Below, one piece after another: positions 7,365 through 14,710 of a DNA stretch of 64,000 bases. The stretch spans positions 372,001-436,000 of the forward strand of contig NZ_SACY01000003.1 in assembly GCF_004005965.1 (NCBI RefSeq). The letters run 5' to 3'. Every line of letters begins with the position of its first letter. Position 1 is the first letter of the stretch. The DNA is from Sandaracinomonas limnophila. Its GTDB lineage: Bacteria; Bacteroidota; Bacteroidia; Cytophagales; Spirosomataceae. The position numbers and the translations under genes are program-made. The notes below the pieces were generated by a model. It saw only the letters and a list, made by a program, of their open reading frames with translations. It did no database searches and was not told the DNA's origin.

Positions 7365-9884
7365 TTAAAAAGAGAAATTAATTGAAGCCATCAATCGAAA
7401 GGCTGAAACATTGGGTCGATCCAAATAAGTCAATCGGTGGAAGGCTTGCACCCTAAATAACTTAAAAATATTATCAATTCCATAACCTGCTTCAACAAAA
7501 GGTTTGTTAGGGTCTAAGGAATCAAATGCATAATTTTCCAAAAACTTAGATCGCAAAGGATTATTCACATCCTTCATTAATTCTTGATTTGAAGACGTTT
7601 GTGAACCTACAACTGCATTTGCACTAGCGATAAATCGCCATTTCAATTTTTTAATCAATGGAATTCGATTGAAAAACAAACCTTCAAAATTATGGTTTAT
7701 TTGTATGCTTGCATACTTATCACTGACAAATTCAAAGTAATTCATTGTAGAAAATGCGGATCTCACAAAAAAGAAAGTTTCATTCCCTAAGTGTGGAAAT
7801 AATAAGGGAGCGGGTAAGGTAGATGGGGTATATCCTGCTGAAAAGGTATAATCTGAGTGTCCAATTTTTCCAAAATTAAAGGTCTGATAGGCCTTAAATG
7901 TCCACTTTTGATAATTAAAGTCTCCACCAAACAAATCTTTAAAACCTTGCTGATAAGTCAATGTCAAAACCGGAATACGCTTGGTGGCCAAGGTAATTCG
8001 CTCATTGCCATTCATGATAAAAGTCTCATTTTTCGCATAACGAGCCTGAATGGTCAAAAATGTTTCGTTCAAATTATCTTTAACCGGCGAGGCCAACCCT
8101 AATTCAGGTTGTATTCGATAATGGAATCTAAACAATGGATCAAAAGACCTTGTTGCCATGGAGGTATTAATAGAGAAACCTTTTACCAATTCTGAATTAA
8201 AAAAGATTTCTGAGGATCTTCTAAAAAATGCTCCGGAAAAAGCGCCCCAACGAGTAAAGGCATAGAACAGCCGATTATCCCCTATCAATTCTGGAGTCAA
8301 CCCTACACGTTCAATATCATACGAATGTTTTATTCCACCTATTGTCCATTTTTTCTTTGAAAACAAATAATTAACTTCTAATTGGTACTTAGGAATTAGG
8401 TCTTTCGTTCCAAAACCAACATTACCCCGCAAAATCCAATTCTTATCAAATTTAGCATTGGTTCGAAAACCCACTCTAAAACGGGCTCCTTCCACTTTGT
8501 TTATGGCAAAAGATGAAATATAAGGTCCAACTTCAATGTCATTGAATTTTTTGTAACCACTTAAAATTAATTCGGCGATTTCAACATAAGTCTTTACCGT
8601 TGGCAAATTTTTCACAGAATCGACTAATGCAAAAGCCTCATAATCTTGGGTACTTAAGGATTCATGTCGTGCGTATTTCCAAAATTCTGGATCGGGTTCT
8701 CGGGCATCTTCTTTAACCTCCGACATCAAATCATAAAAGCCTGTTTCGTGCGGTTTATTCACCACAAAATTTTTATTAGAAACAAAAATCTTGAGAAGCA
8801 TTCCAGCAGAATTTTTAGTCAATTCCTCCACATCAATCATAAATCGAGTTTTGGCAGGCAGCCAAGCACCTTCTTTAGTTTCTTCTAATTCTTGGGAAAT
8901 TTTAATTTTATCAATGAAATTCAAATTCGCTTCTTTACCTACTGTTGCATCAATTTGAACCAATGCAAACGAAGTGGTATCCACCCAAATTTGTCCATTA
9001 AACAAGAGGTCCATTGAATTTTTGGGCTCATAATCAATTTGATAACACGTATGGTTATCCACTTTGACTGTGTCGCCTATGAAATACCGGTAATTTGATT
9101 TCCAGGTTTCGCCAATGGGACTAGCAAAATCCTTTCCGAAAAAGGGAACAAAATTGCTATAGAAGTTATAATTGGCAAATAGGTTACCTCCCAATAATTG
9201 AGAAACAAAGCCACCATCTTGCACACCAACACCTTTAATATTCGTTTTTAAAATATCTTCTTTTTTCCGATTAGGACTATTCAGAAAATAAAACTTAGAA
9301 ATCGTTTCAGAAATATAGGTCGGGATAACCAATTTACCATCTTCTCCAGCAATTTTTTGAAATTTTCGAATAGAAGATTCCACCTCTTTCATAAATTTCT
9401 TTTCCCTAAATTTTTCTGAAATATTATCAACATCCAATTCAATTTTGGAATAGGAATCGTATTCAAACGCATCTAATTTAGCTCGATCGTTTTTTGATTT
9501 ATGCGCTAAAAGTTTTTTAATAATTTTATGTGCTGGATTTTCGCCTGAATATACAATCACCTCCTCTAAGGCTTTTTGTGCAGACTCTAATTGGAAATCA
9601 ATTGTTTGCGAAGCAATGCGAGCGACACTTTTCACTCTTTTTTTATACCCAACAAAGGAAACGAATAAGGAATCAGAAAGACTTTTAGCTTTCAATTCAA
9701 AAAAGCCATCAAAATTCGTGTTGGTACCATAAGGCAGCCCTTTTAAGCCAACAGAGGCAAACGGAATGGGGTCGCCATTGGAGGCGTCCGTCACTCGGCC
9801 TTTGATAGTAAATTGTGCATTTAAACCAAAAGTTATGAATAGCGTAACTACCCATAAAATAGATTTAAAAAACCTACACGACAT
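7365..9884 (-). CDS. DUF5686 outer-membrane protein with carboxypeptidase-regulatory-like N-terminal domain
   Basis: An 839-residue exported protein. After a signal peptide (ending FGLNAQ) comes a carboxypeptidase-regulatory-like beta-sandwich at about 25-100 (FTIKGRVTDASNGDPIPFASVGL, split here by FTIKGRVT and PIPFASVGL motifs). The rest (about 110-839) is the DUF5686 region, whose C-terminal half is rich in alternating amphipathic strands. It ends in aromatic residues (FRLMASINFSF) typical of an outer-membrane barrel. Its role is not established; the fold suggests a TonB-receptor-like or structural barrel. It follows rdgB on the same strand after 48 bases. Confidence 0.82.
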   Translation of the reverse strand: MSCRFFKSILWVVTLFITFGLNAQFTIKGRVTDASNGDPIPFASVGLKGLPYGTNTNFDGFFELKAKSLSDSLFVSFVGYKKRVKSVARIASQTIDFQLESAQKALEEVIVYSGENPAHKIIKKLLAHKSKNDRAKLDAFEYDSYSKIELDVDNISEKFREKKFMKEVESSIRKFQKIAGEDGKLVIPTYISETISKFYFLNSPNRKKEDILKTNIKGVGVQDGGFVSQLLGGNLFANYNFYSNFVPFFGKDFASPIGETWKSNYRYFIGDTVKVDNHTCYQIDYEPKNSMDLLFNGQIWVDTTSFALVQIDATVGKEANLNFIDKIKISQELEETKEGAWLPAKTRFMIDVEELTKNSAGMLLKIFVSNKNFVVNKPHETGFYDLMSEVKEDAREPDPEFWKYARHESLSTQDYEAFALVDSVKNLPTVKTYVEIAELILSGYKKFNDIEVGPYISSFAINKVEGARFRVGFRTNAKFDKNWILRGNVGFGTKDLIPKYQLEVNYLFSKKKWTIGGIKHSYDIERVGLTPELIGDNRLFYAFTRWGAFSGAFFRRSSEIFFNSELVKGFSINTSMATRSFDPLFRFHYRIQPELGLASPVKDNLNETFLTIQARYAKNETFIMNGNERITLATKRIPVLTLTYQQGFKDLFGGDFNYQKWTFKAYQTFNFGKIGHSDYTFSAGYTPSTLPAPLLFPHLGNETFFFVRSAFSTMNYFEFVSDKYASIQINHNFEGLFFNRIPLIKKLKWRFIASANAVVGSQTSSNQELMKDVNNPLRSKFLENYAFDSLDPNKPFVEAGYGIDNIFKLFRVQAFHRLTYLDRPNVSAFRLMASINFSF

Positions 9885-9932
9885 ATTTAAGAATCTAATT
9901 TTTACCTAAATAAATAAAAAATTATAACAATT

Positions 9933-10529
9933 TTACTCAAAATTGCTAAAATTTGTCTGTTCGTCGATAAATTTCAAGAACTTATCCAAGGCTTTTGCCC
10001 GATGGGCGATAAGATTTTTCTCCTGCATAGACATTTCTGCAAAGGTTTGGTTGAAACCTTCGGGAACAAAAACAGGATCATAGCCAAAACCACTATTTCC
10101 TCTTTCCTCTTCGATAATTTTACCTTGAATTTCGCCTTCAAATTGAATAAATTGACCCCGGTTGTGAAAGGTTAAAACGGTTACGAAACGCGCATTTTTG
10201 TTCTTATTAGTAGCTAGTTTATTTAGTAATAATTGAATGTTGGCTTTATCATTTTTTTCTGGTCCTGCAAACCGAGCAGAATAGACTCCTGGCGCCCCTC
10301 CTAATGCTTCCACTTCTAAACCAGAATCATCTGAAAGACAGGTTACGCCATATTTTGAAGCAATAAATTGGGCCTTTTGAAGCGAATTTTCCGAGATTGT
10401 TTTTCCTGTTTCAGGAATTTCTTCCTCAAGACCTAAATCAAAAACTGATTTTATTGAAAAACGGCCCTGTAAAAGGGCCGATAATTCTTCAATTTTATGT
10501 TTGTTTTGAGTAGCCAGGTAAATTTCCAT
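9933..10529 (-). CDS. rdgB: XTP/dITP diphosphatase (RdgB/HAM1)
   Basis: Hydrolyses non-canonical purine triphosphates (ITP, dITP, XTP) to monophosphates, cleaning the nucleotide pool. The 198 residues have TQNKHKIEEL at the N-terminus and LSDDSGLEVEALGGAPGVYS near 70 with the metal-binding acidic pair. RFAGP follows, then GNSGFGYDPVFVPEG near 150 and the closing AHRAKAL. The start is placed at 10529 because family members begin right at MEIYLATQN; a longer in-frame extension to 10571 would run into the upstream FKBP gene. The start lies 2 bases after that gene's stop codon, so the two are in one operon. Confidence 0.95.
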   Translation of the reverse strand: MEIYLATQNKHKIEELSALLQGRFSIKSVFDLGLEEEIPETGKTISENSLQKAQFIASKYGVTCLSDDSGLEVEALGGAPGVYSARFAGPEKNDKANIQLLLNKLATNKNKNARFVTVLTFHNRGQFIQFEGEIQGKIIEEERGNSGFGYDPVFVPEGFNQTFAEMSMQEKNLIAHRAKALDKFLKFIDEQTNFSNFE

Positions 10530-10531
10530 GG

Positions 10532-11407
10532 TTAAGGAATTGGGACTTCTAATTCGAAATAGATTGGACAATAACCCGGAATAGTGGAATTTCCTGTCGT
10601 TCCGTAAGCTAAGTTATAAGGAATAATTATTTGAATTTTTTCCCCTTCATTCATCAGCAAAAGTGCTTCTTCAAATCCTTTAATAAAACTACCTGAATTC
10701 ACAGATAAAGTTAAACCTGTTCCTTTATCAAAAATTGGATTATAAACTACTGCACTAGTTGCAGCATCGTAATGGTTATAGTTGAATCCAAATTTACCAA
10801 CATAATTGAATTTCCCCGTATAACCGTAATCTAATTTTTTCCCTGTAGGATTCTCCTTAATTTTCTTATAAATCAAACCAGAAGTTGTAGTCTTAGCATC
10901 CAACATATTGTTGTCCGATTTCATTCGTTCTAACAATTGTGCTTGGGTCAATATTTTTACAATTTGAACATCTACTCGAAAGCAAGAATAAGCTGGGTAT
11001 TGGTCTGTCGAATTACCTCCATAGGCCAAATTTGAGGGTAAAAGAAAAATTCCTTTTTCTCCAACATTCAAATAACTTAAAGGCAAATTATAAATACTAT
11101 TGCTAAAACCACCTGCTATTAATGTCCTAGGTTGATTTTTTGAAGTAAATGAAGAATCAATTAATGAACCACTTAGGAGAGTTAATTTATTGTAAAACTC
11201 TATCAAATCCCCCACTTGCGCCTTTCCAGTTTGTCCGCTTGGAGTAATTTGGTAATACATTCCATCAGTAGTCTTTTGTACAGTTAAATTCTTAGACTTG
11301 ATATAATTTTGAATTTCTTGATCATTATCCAAAATTTGAGCTTGATATTCATCTTTAAGACAAGATGTAAGCAATAAAGTAAGGGAAAGTAAAAAGGCGT
11401 ATTTCAT
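10532..11407 (-). CDS. FKBP-type peptidyl-prolyl isomerase lipoprotein (third of three)
   Basis: A 291-residue lipoprotein with a lipobox LLTSC at residues 12-16, so it is anchored to a membrane facing the periplasm. It appears to contain two FKBP-like halves. The first (about 45-150) has VGDLIEFYNKL and LAYGGN segments. The second (about 165-291) has GKLDYGYTGKF-like strands, FIKGFEEALLLMNEGEKIQIIIP and LAYGTTGN-STIPGYCPIYFEL. Several active-site aromatic positions are not obviously conserved, so isomerase activity is uncertain. It is the last member of a tandem family with 11409-12272 and 12314-13162, with one base between it and the preceding gene. Confidence 0.85.
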   Translation of the reverse strand: MKYAFLLSLTLLLTSCLKDEYQAQILDNDQEIQNYIKSKNLTVQKTTDGMYYQITPSGQTGKAQVGDLIEFYNKLTLLSGSLIDSSFTSKNQPRTLIAGGFSNSIYNLPLSYLNVGEKGIFLLPSNLAYGGNSTDQYPAYSCFRVDVQIVKILTQAQLLERMKSDNNMLDAKTTTSGLIYKKIKENPTGKKLDYGYTGKFNYVGKFGFNYNHYDAATSAVVYNPIFDKGTGLTLSVNSGSFIKGFEEALLLMNEGEKIQIIIPYNLAYGTTGNSTIPGYCPIYFELEVPIP

Positions 11408-11408
11408 T

Positions 11409-12272
11409 TTATTTTATCTTCAACAAATTCAATTCAAATACCAATGGGGTGAAACCAGGAATGGAACTGCTTCCTTTTTCTCCATATCCAACAGTAGATG
11501 GAAATAGAATGACAGATTTTTCACCTAATTTCATTTTTTCAGCCCCCAATTGAAAGCCAATTACAGTAGAGGTTCCTCCTGAAGTCACTTGAAAAGTATC
11601 CGTTTTCGCCAAATTACCATCAAAAATTTTATCCGTAGTAAATCGACCTGTATATTTAAAATACATAACTTGACCAGATGTAGCTGCTGCTCCCGTCCCT
11701 TCTTTCAAACGAACAATTCGAATACCACCGTCTAGCACTTCTGAAACAGTATAACCTTTGTATTTTATGTATTCATTAATCAAGTCATTTTGACTTCTAA
11801 CCTTTAACGACTTAATTGTTACTTTAAGAGGAGTATAGGCTGGTAAACCGGGAAAAGATTGCGAGGTTCCTGGGATACCCATTACAGCTTGCTCACCTTC
11901 CTTCATCGCACCCATAATACTTCCAAAAATTGGATTTGAAAATCCATATCGATAAATCAATGGAGAATTTGTTGCTCGATTGGTGCTATCTAACACTTGA
12001 CCCGTCAACAAGTTCGCTAATTCATAATGAACAATGATGGAATCGCCTTTGCTGGCCAATTCTCCAGTAGAATTGGTTTTGGTCAAACCATAATATGCGC
12101 CATTAGCAAGTGCAACTGGAATCAAAGAGGCTTTAGAAAAATATGCCAAAATTTGAGAATTATTTTCAGCAGCTTTTACTTCATCTTCTAATTGTACATT
12201 CGACAAACAAGAAATCATTCCAATGGAAAATCCAACACCAACTAAACCCAACAATAAACTTTTTAAACGCAT
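11409..12272 (-). CDS. FKBP-type peptidyl-prolyl isomerase lipoprotein (second of three)
   Basis: A 287-residue lipoprotein (lipobox MISC ending at residue 22) with two FKBP-like modules. Module one runs about 55-155 (KGDSIIVHYELANLL, GSIMGAMKEGEQAVMGIPG). Module two runs about 175-287 (SGQVMYFKYTGRFTTDKIFDGN, LGAEKMKLGEKSVILFPSTVGYGEKG-SSSIPGFTPLVFEL; only fragments quoted). The second module keeps the GYGxxG and IPGFTPLVFE features of FKBP folds. Its likely site is the periplasmic face of the inner or outer membrane, acting on folding of exported proteins. It lies 41 bases downstream of the first FKBP gene. Confidence 0.86.
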   Translation of the reverse strand: MRLKSLLLGLVGVGFSIGMISCLSNVQLEDEVKAAENNSQILAYFSKASLIPVALANGAYYGLTKTNSTGELASKGDSIIVHYELANLLTGQVLDSTNRATNSPLIYRYGFSNPIFGSIMGAMKEGEQAVMGIPGTSQSFPGLPAYTPLKVTIKSLKVRSQNDLINEYIKYKGYTVSEVLDGGIRIVRLKEGTGAAATSGQVMYFKYTGRFTTDKIFDGNLAKTDTFQVTSGGTSTVIGFQLGAEKMKLGEKSVILFPSTVGYGEKGSSSIPGFTPLVFELNLLKIK

Positions 12273-12313
12273 TATATTTTTCTTAAAACCAATAAAACGA
12301 AAGAGAATTGAAA

Positions 12314-13162
12314 TTATTTTTTGGCGTGCAATTTAACTTCAAAAATTAAAACAGAATTTGCTGGAATCGGACCTCTTGGCTCAGCACCATAAGCTATGGC
12401 AGAAGGAATCACAAAAACTGCTTGTCCACCCGGCTTCATTAAAGTTAAAGCTTCATTAAAACCTGGAATCATTTGTCCAATTGGCATGGCCACTTCATTT
12501 CCTTTGTCAAATTCCTTTCCATCTAAGAAAGTTCCGCGGTAACTAACCGACCAAGTTTCTCCCATTTTCGGACTTTGACCAGCGCCTGTACCTTGAATTG
12601 AATACAACAACCCTGAATTCGTTTTTTGGAACGTCTTGCCAGATTTCTGTACATAAGCTGCAATTTGTGTTGGTTCCTGAGATAAACGTTGAGAAGCTTC
12701 CGCTTTAGCTTTAGACGCCTCTGCATTCATTTCTTTTTCAAATTCTGCACGAGATTGTACTTTCAAAATCTTAACAGTATATTTCAAATCTGTTCCTTTT
12801 TTCAAGAATGGAGGCAATGGTCCTTGATTTTGCGTAATCAAACTATCAATTGGCACCAAAATTGTTGCACTATCACCAGCAGCTAATAAACGAAGTCCGT
12901 TTTCAAATGCCCCTTTAAATCCTTGCAAAGGTTGGATCAAAGCTTTTGTTGGATTTCCATCCTTATAGGTGTCTTGAAGCGTTGAATCCGCATGATTTTT
13001 GATGACTACATGAAAGGTTAAAACATCCCCGTCCTTCAACTTGTGAGCCTTATCGTCGTGTTTGAAAAATTGAATTTTCACACCATCAACAACTTCTACT
13101 TTGGTATCACAAGCAGAAAACAAGGCCGCTGCTGCAAAAAGGGTAATAATTCTCTTGAACAT
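12314..13162 (-). CDS. FKBP-type peptidyl-prolyl isomerase lipoprotein (first of three)
   Basis: A 282-residue lipoprotein with lipobox LFSAC near residue 18. The N-terminal half (about 25-140) is a divergent FKBP-like domain (LKDGDVLTFHVVIKNH, GFKGAFENGLRLLAAGDSATILVP). A Lys/Glu/Ala helix at about 140-170 links it to a C-terminal canonical FKBP domain. That domain has MGETWSVSYRGTFLDGKEFD, IPGFNEALTLMKPGGQAVFVIP, IAYGAEPRGPIPANSVLIFEV. This layout resembles FkpA/Mip-like folding factors. In flavobacteria a related lipoprotein (GldI) is linked to gliding, but that cannot be assigned here. It is the best conserved of the three neighbours. Confidence 0.9.
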   Translation of the reverse strand: MFKRIITLFAAAALFSACDTKVEVVDGVKIQFFKHDDKAHKLKDGDVLTFHVVIKNHADSTLQDTYKDGNPTKALIQPLQGFKGAFENGLRLLAAGDSATILVPIDSLITQNQGPLPPFLKKGTDLKYTVKILKVQSRAEFEKEMNAEASKAKAEASQRLSQEPTQIAAYVQKSGKTFQKTNSGLLYSIQGTGAGQSPKMGETWSVSYRGTFLDGKEFDKGNEVAMPIGQMIPGFNEALTLMKPGGQAVFVIPSAIAYGAEPRGPIPANSVLIFEVKLHAKK

Positions 13163-13186
13163 AAAATATTTGTTTATACTATTTTT

Positions 13187-14215
13187 TTAAAGATTTTTTA
13201 CTTGATTTATTTGGTCAAGCTGCAAAGGTAACACATCCATAAGAATTTTCTTTGCATCTTCCATATTAGATTTTGGAATTCTTCCGCCAGAAGCATTTTT
13301 ATGTCCACCTCCCTCAAAATATTGGGCTGCGAACTGATTTACAGCAAATGGCTCAATCGATCGAAATGACAATTTCACTCCATCATTTCTTTCGATTAAT
13401 AAGATGGCCCAAATTGCGCCTTCCACTTGCAATCCATAATTTACAAATCCTTCTGTATCTCCAGCTTGCGAATGAAACTGCTTCTGATCCTCCTCGGTTA
13501 ACCACATCAATGCCAAATGATATTCAGACAAATATTCTAATCGCTTACTTAACAAATGACCTAAAAAACGCAAACGGTCAATAGAAGAAGAATCGAAAAT
13601 TTTGCGATGCACTCGGTTGGTATTCACTCCTAAATCTATTAACTCAGCTACGATTTTGTGAACCTCAGATGTTGTGTTTGGATGCCTAAATGAACCTGTA
13701 TCAGCCATAATTCCGGCGTACATACAAGCACCTAATTCTGAATCTATCAAACTTTTATCTCCCCAGTCCTGCATTAATCGAAAAATCAATTCACAGGTGG
13801 AAGCTGCTTTTGTATCGTGTAAATAATAGTCAGCAAAATTTTCTGGATCCAAATGATGGTCTATGATCACCTTAGGAGTTGAAGTGTTTTTAATTAAATT
13901 TGATAATCCATGAATCCGACCTATTCCCGAAAAGTCTAGACAAAAAATCCAATCAAAATCTCCAATGGAATCTTGCATTATTTGTCGATCAGCTGCCTTT
14001 TCAAAATCCAACACTTCCTGCGCTCCCTTCATCCAAGAAAAGTGATGCGGCAAACTCGATGGCAACCAGACCTGAGGTTTCAAACCAATTTTGTCGAAAT
14101 AATTTTTCAAAGACAAACTAGAACCAATTGCATCAGCATCGGGATTGTAATGTGTGGTGATTAAAATCTTTTGTCCTTCTTTGAACAATTTTCTATTGGC
14201 AAGCAATGAATTCAT
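13187..14215 (-). CDS. DHH/DHHA1 phosphoesterase, NrnA-like (nano-RNase / pAp phosphatase)
   Basis: A 342-residue two-domain protein. The N-terminal DHH domain shows the metal motifs NPDADAIGSS near residue 25, CLDFSG near 95 and IDHHLDPENFADYY near 120. The C-terminal DHHA1 domain ends with GGGHKNASGGRI near 310. This matches the NrnA family, which degrades oligoribonucleotides of 2-5 nt and dephosphorylates 3'-phosphoadenosine 5'-phosphate. It is divergent from ndk, with two -7 boxes back to back in the shared 66-base gap. It may also lead the FKBP-rdgB run, as only 24 bases separate it from the first FKBP gene. Confidence 0.9.
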   Translation of the reverse strand: MNSLLANRKLFKEGQKILITTHYNPDADAIGSSLSLKNYFDKIGLKPQVWLPSSLPHHFSWMKGAQEVLDFEKAADRQIMQDSIGDFDWIFCLDFSGIGRIHGLSNLIKNTSTPKVIIDHHLDPENFADYYLHDTKAASTCELIFRLMQDWGDKSLIDSELGACMYAGIMADTGSFRHPNTTSEVHKIVAELIDLGVNTNRVHRKIFDSSSIDRLRFLGHLLSKRLEYLSEYHLALMWLTEEDQKQFHSQAGDTEGFVNYGLQVEGAIWAILLIERNDGVKLSFRSIEPFAVNQFAAQYFEGGGHKNASGGRIPKSNMEDAKKILMDVLPLQLDQINQVKNL

Positions 14216-14231
14216 TTCGAAATAAAGCCCT

Positions 14232-14239
14232 TAAATTTG
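14232..14239 (+). promoter_or_regulatory. Putative ndk promoter, -7 box
   Basis: TAAATTTG (TAnnTTTG consensus) lies 42 bases before the ndk ATG at 14282. No clear TTTG is seen in the -33 position. Confidence 0.45.
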
Positions 14240-14247
14240 GGCAATTA

Positions 14248-14255
14248 CAAAGATA
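14248..14255 (-). promoter_or_regulatory. Putative promoter for the DHH phosphoesterase gene, -7 box
   Basis: CAAAGATA on the plus strand reads TATCTTTG on the minus strand, a TAnnTTTG match. It lies 32 bases before the phosphoesterase ATG. It is only 8 bases from the oppositely directed ndk box, so the two promoters overlap. Confidence 0.4.
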
Positions 14256-14281
14256 CCAATAAATTTGAGAAAAAATTTACT

Positions 14282-14710
14282 ATGCCTACCAATAGAACTT
14301 TTACAATGATAAAACCGGATGCAGTTGCAGACGGACACAGTGGAGCCATCATTCAACAAATAGAAAGCGCTGGATATAAAATTGTAGCCATCAAGAAAGT
14401 CCTCTTAACCAAGGAACAAGCTGGACAATTTTACGCAATACATAAAGAAAGACCGTTTTTTGAAAGCCTATGCAATTACATGACCTCAAATGTCATCATT
14501 CCAATGGTATTAGAAAAGGGAAATGCAGTACAAGATTTTAGAACGTTCATAGGTTCCACTAACCCTGAATTAGCTGAAGCAGGAACCATCCGCAAACAAT
14601 TTGCTAAATCCATGGAAGCTAATGCTATCCATGGCTCAGATTCCGATGAAAATGCTGAGATTGAAGGGAAATTCTTTTTTTCTGAAAAGGAGTTGGAGCA
14701 AAGACTCTAA
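14282..14710 (+). CDS. ndk: Nucleoside diphosphate kinase
   Basis: Transfers the gamma phosphate of ATP to other nucleoside diphosphates through a phospho-histidine. The 142 residues carry RTFTMIKPDAV at the N-terminus and the active-site motif NAIHGSDS with the catalytic His at about residue 117. The ATG at 14282 is chosen because the family begins a few residues before TFTMIKPD; an in-frame ATG at 14237 overlaps the -7 box. The stop codon overlaps the stop of the convergent glycosyltransferase gene by four bases, and the terminator begins immediately. Confidence 0.97.
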   Translation: MPTNRTFTMIKPDAVADGHSGAIIQQIESAGYKIVAIKKVLLTKEQAGQFYAIHKERPFFESLCNYMTSNVIIPMVLEKGNAVQDFRTFIGSTNPELAEAGTIRKQFAKSMEANAIHGSDSDENAEIEGKFFFSEKELEQRL

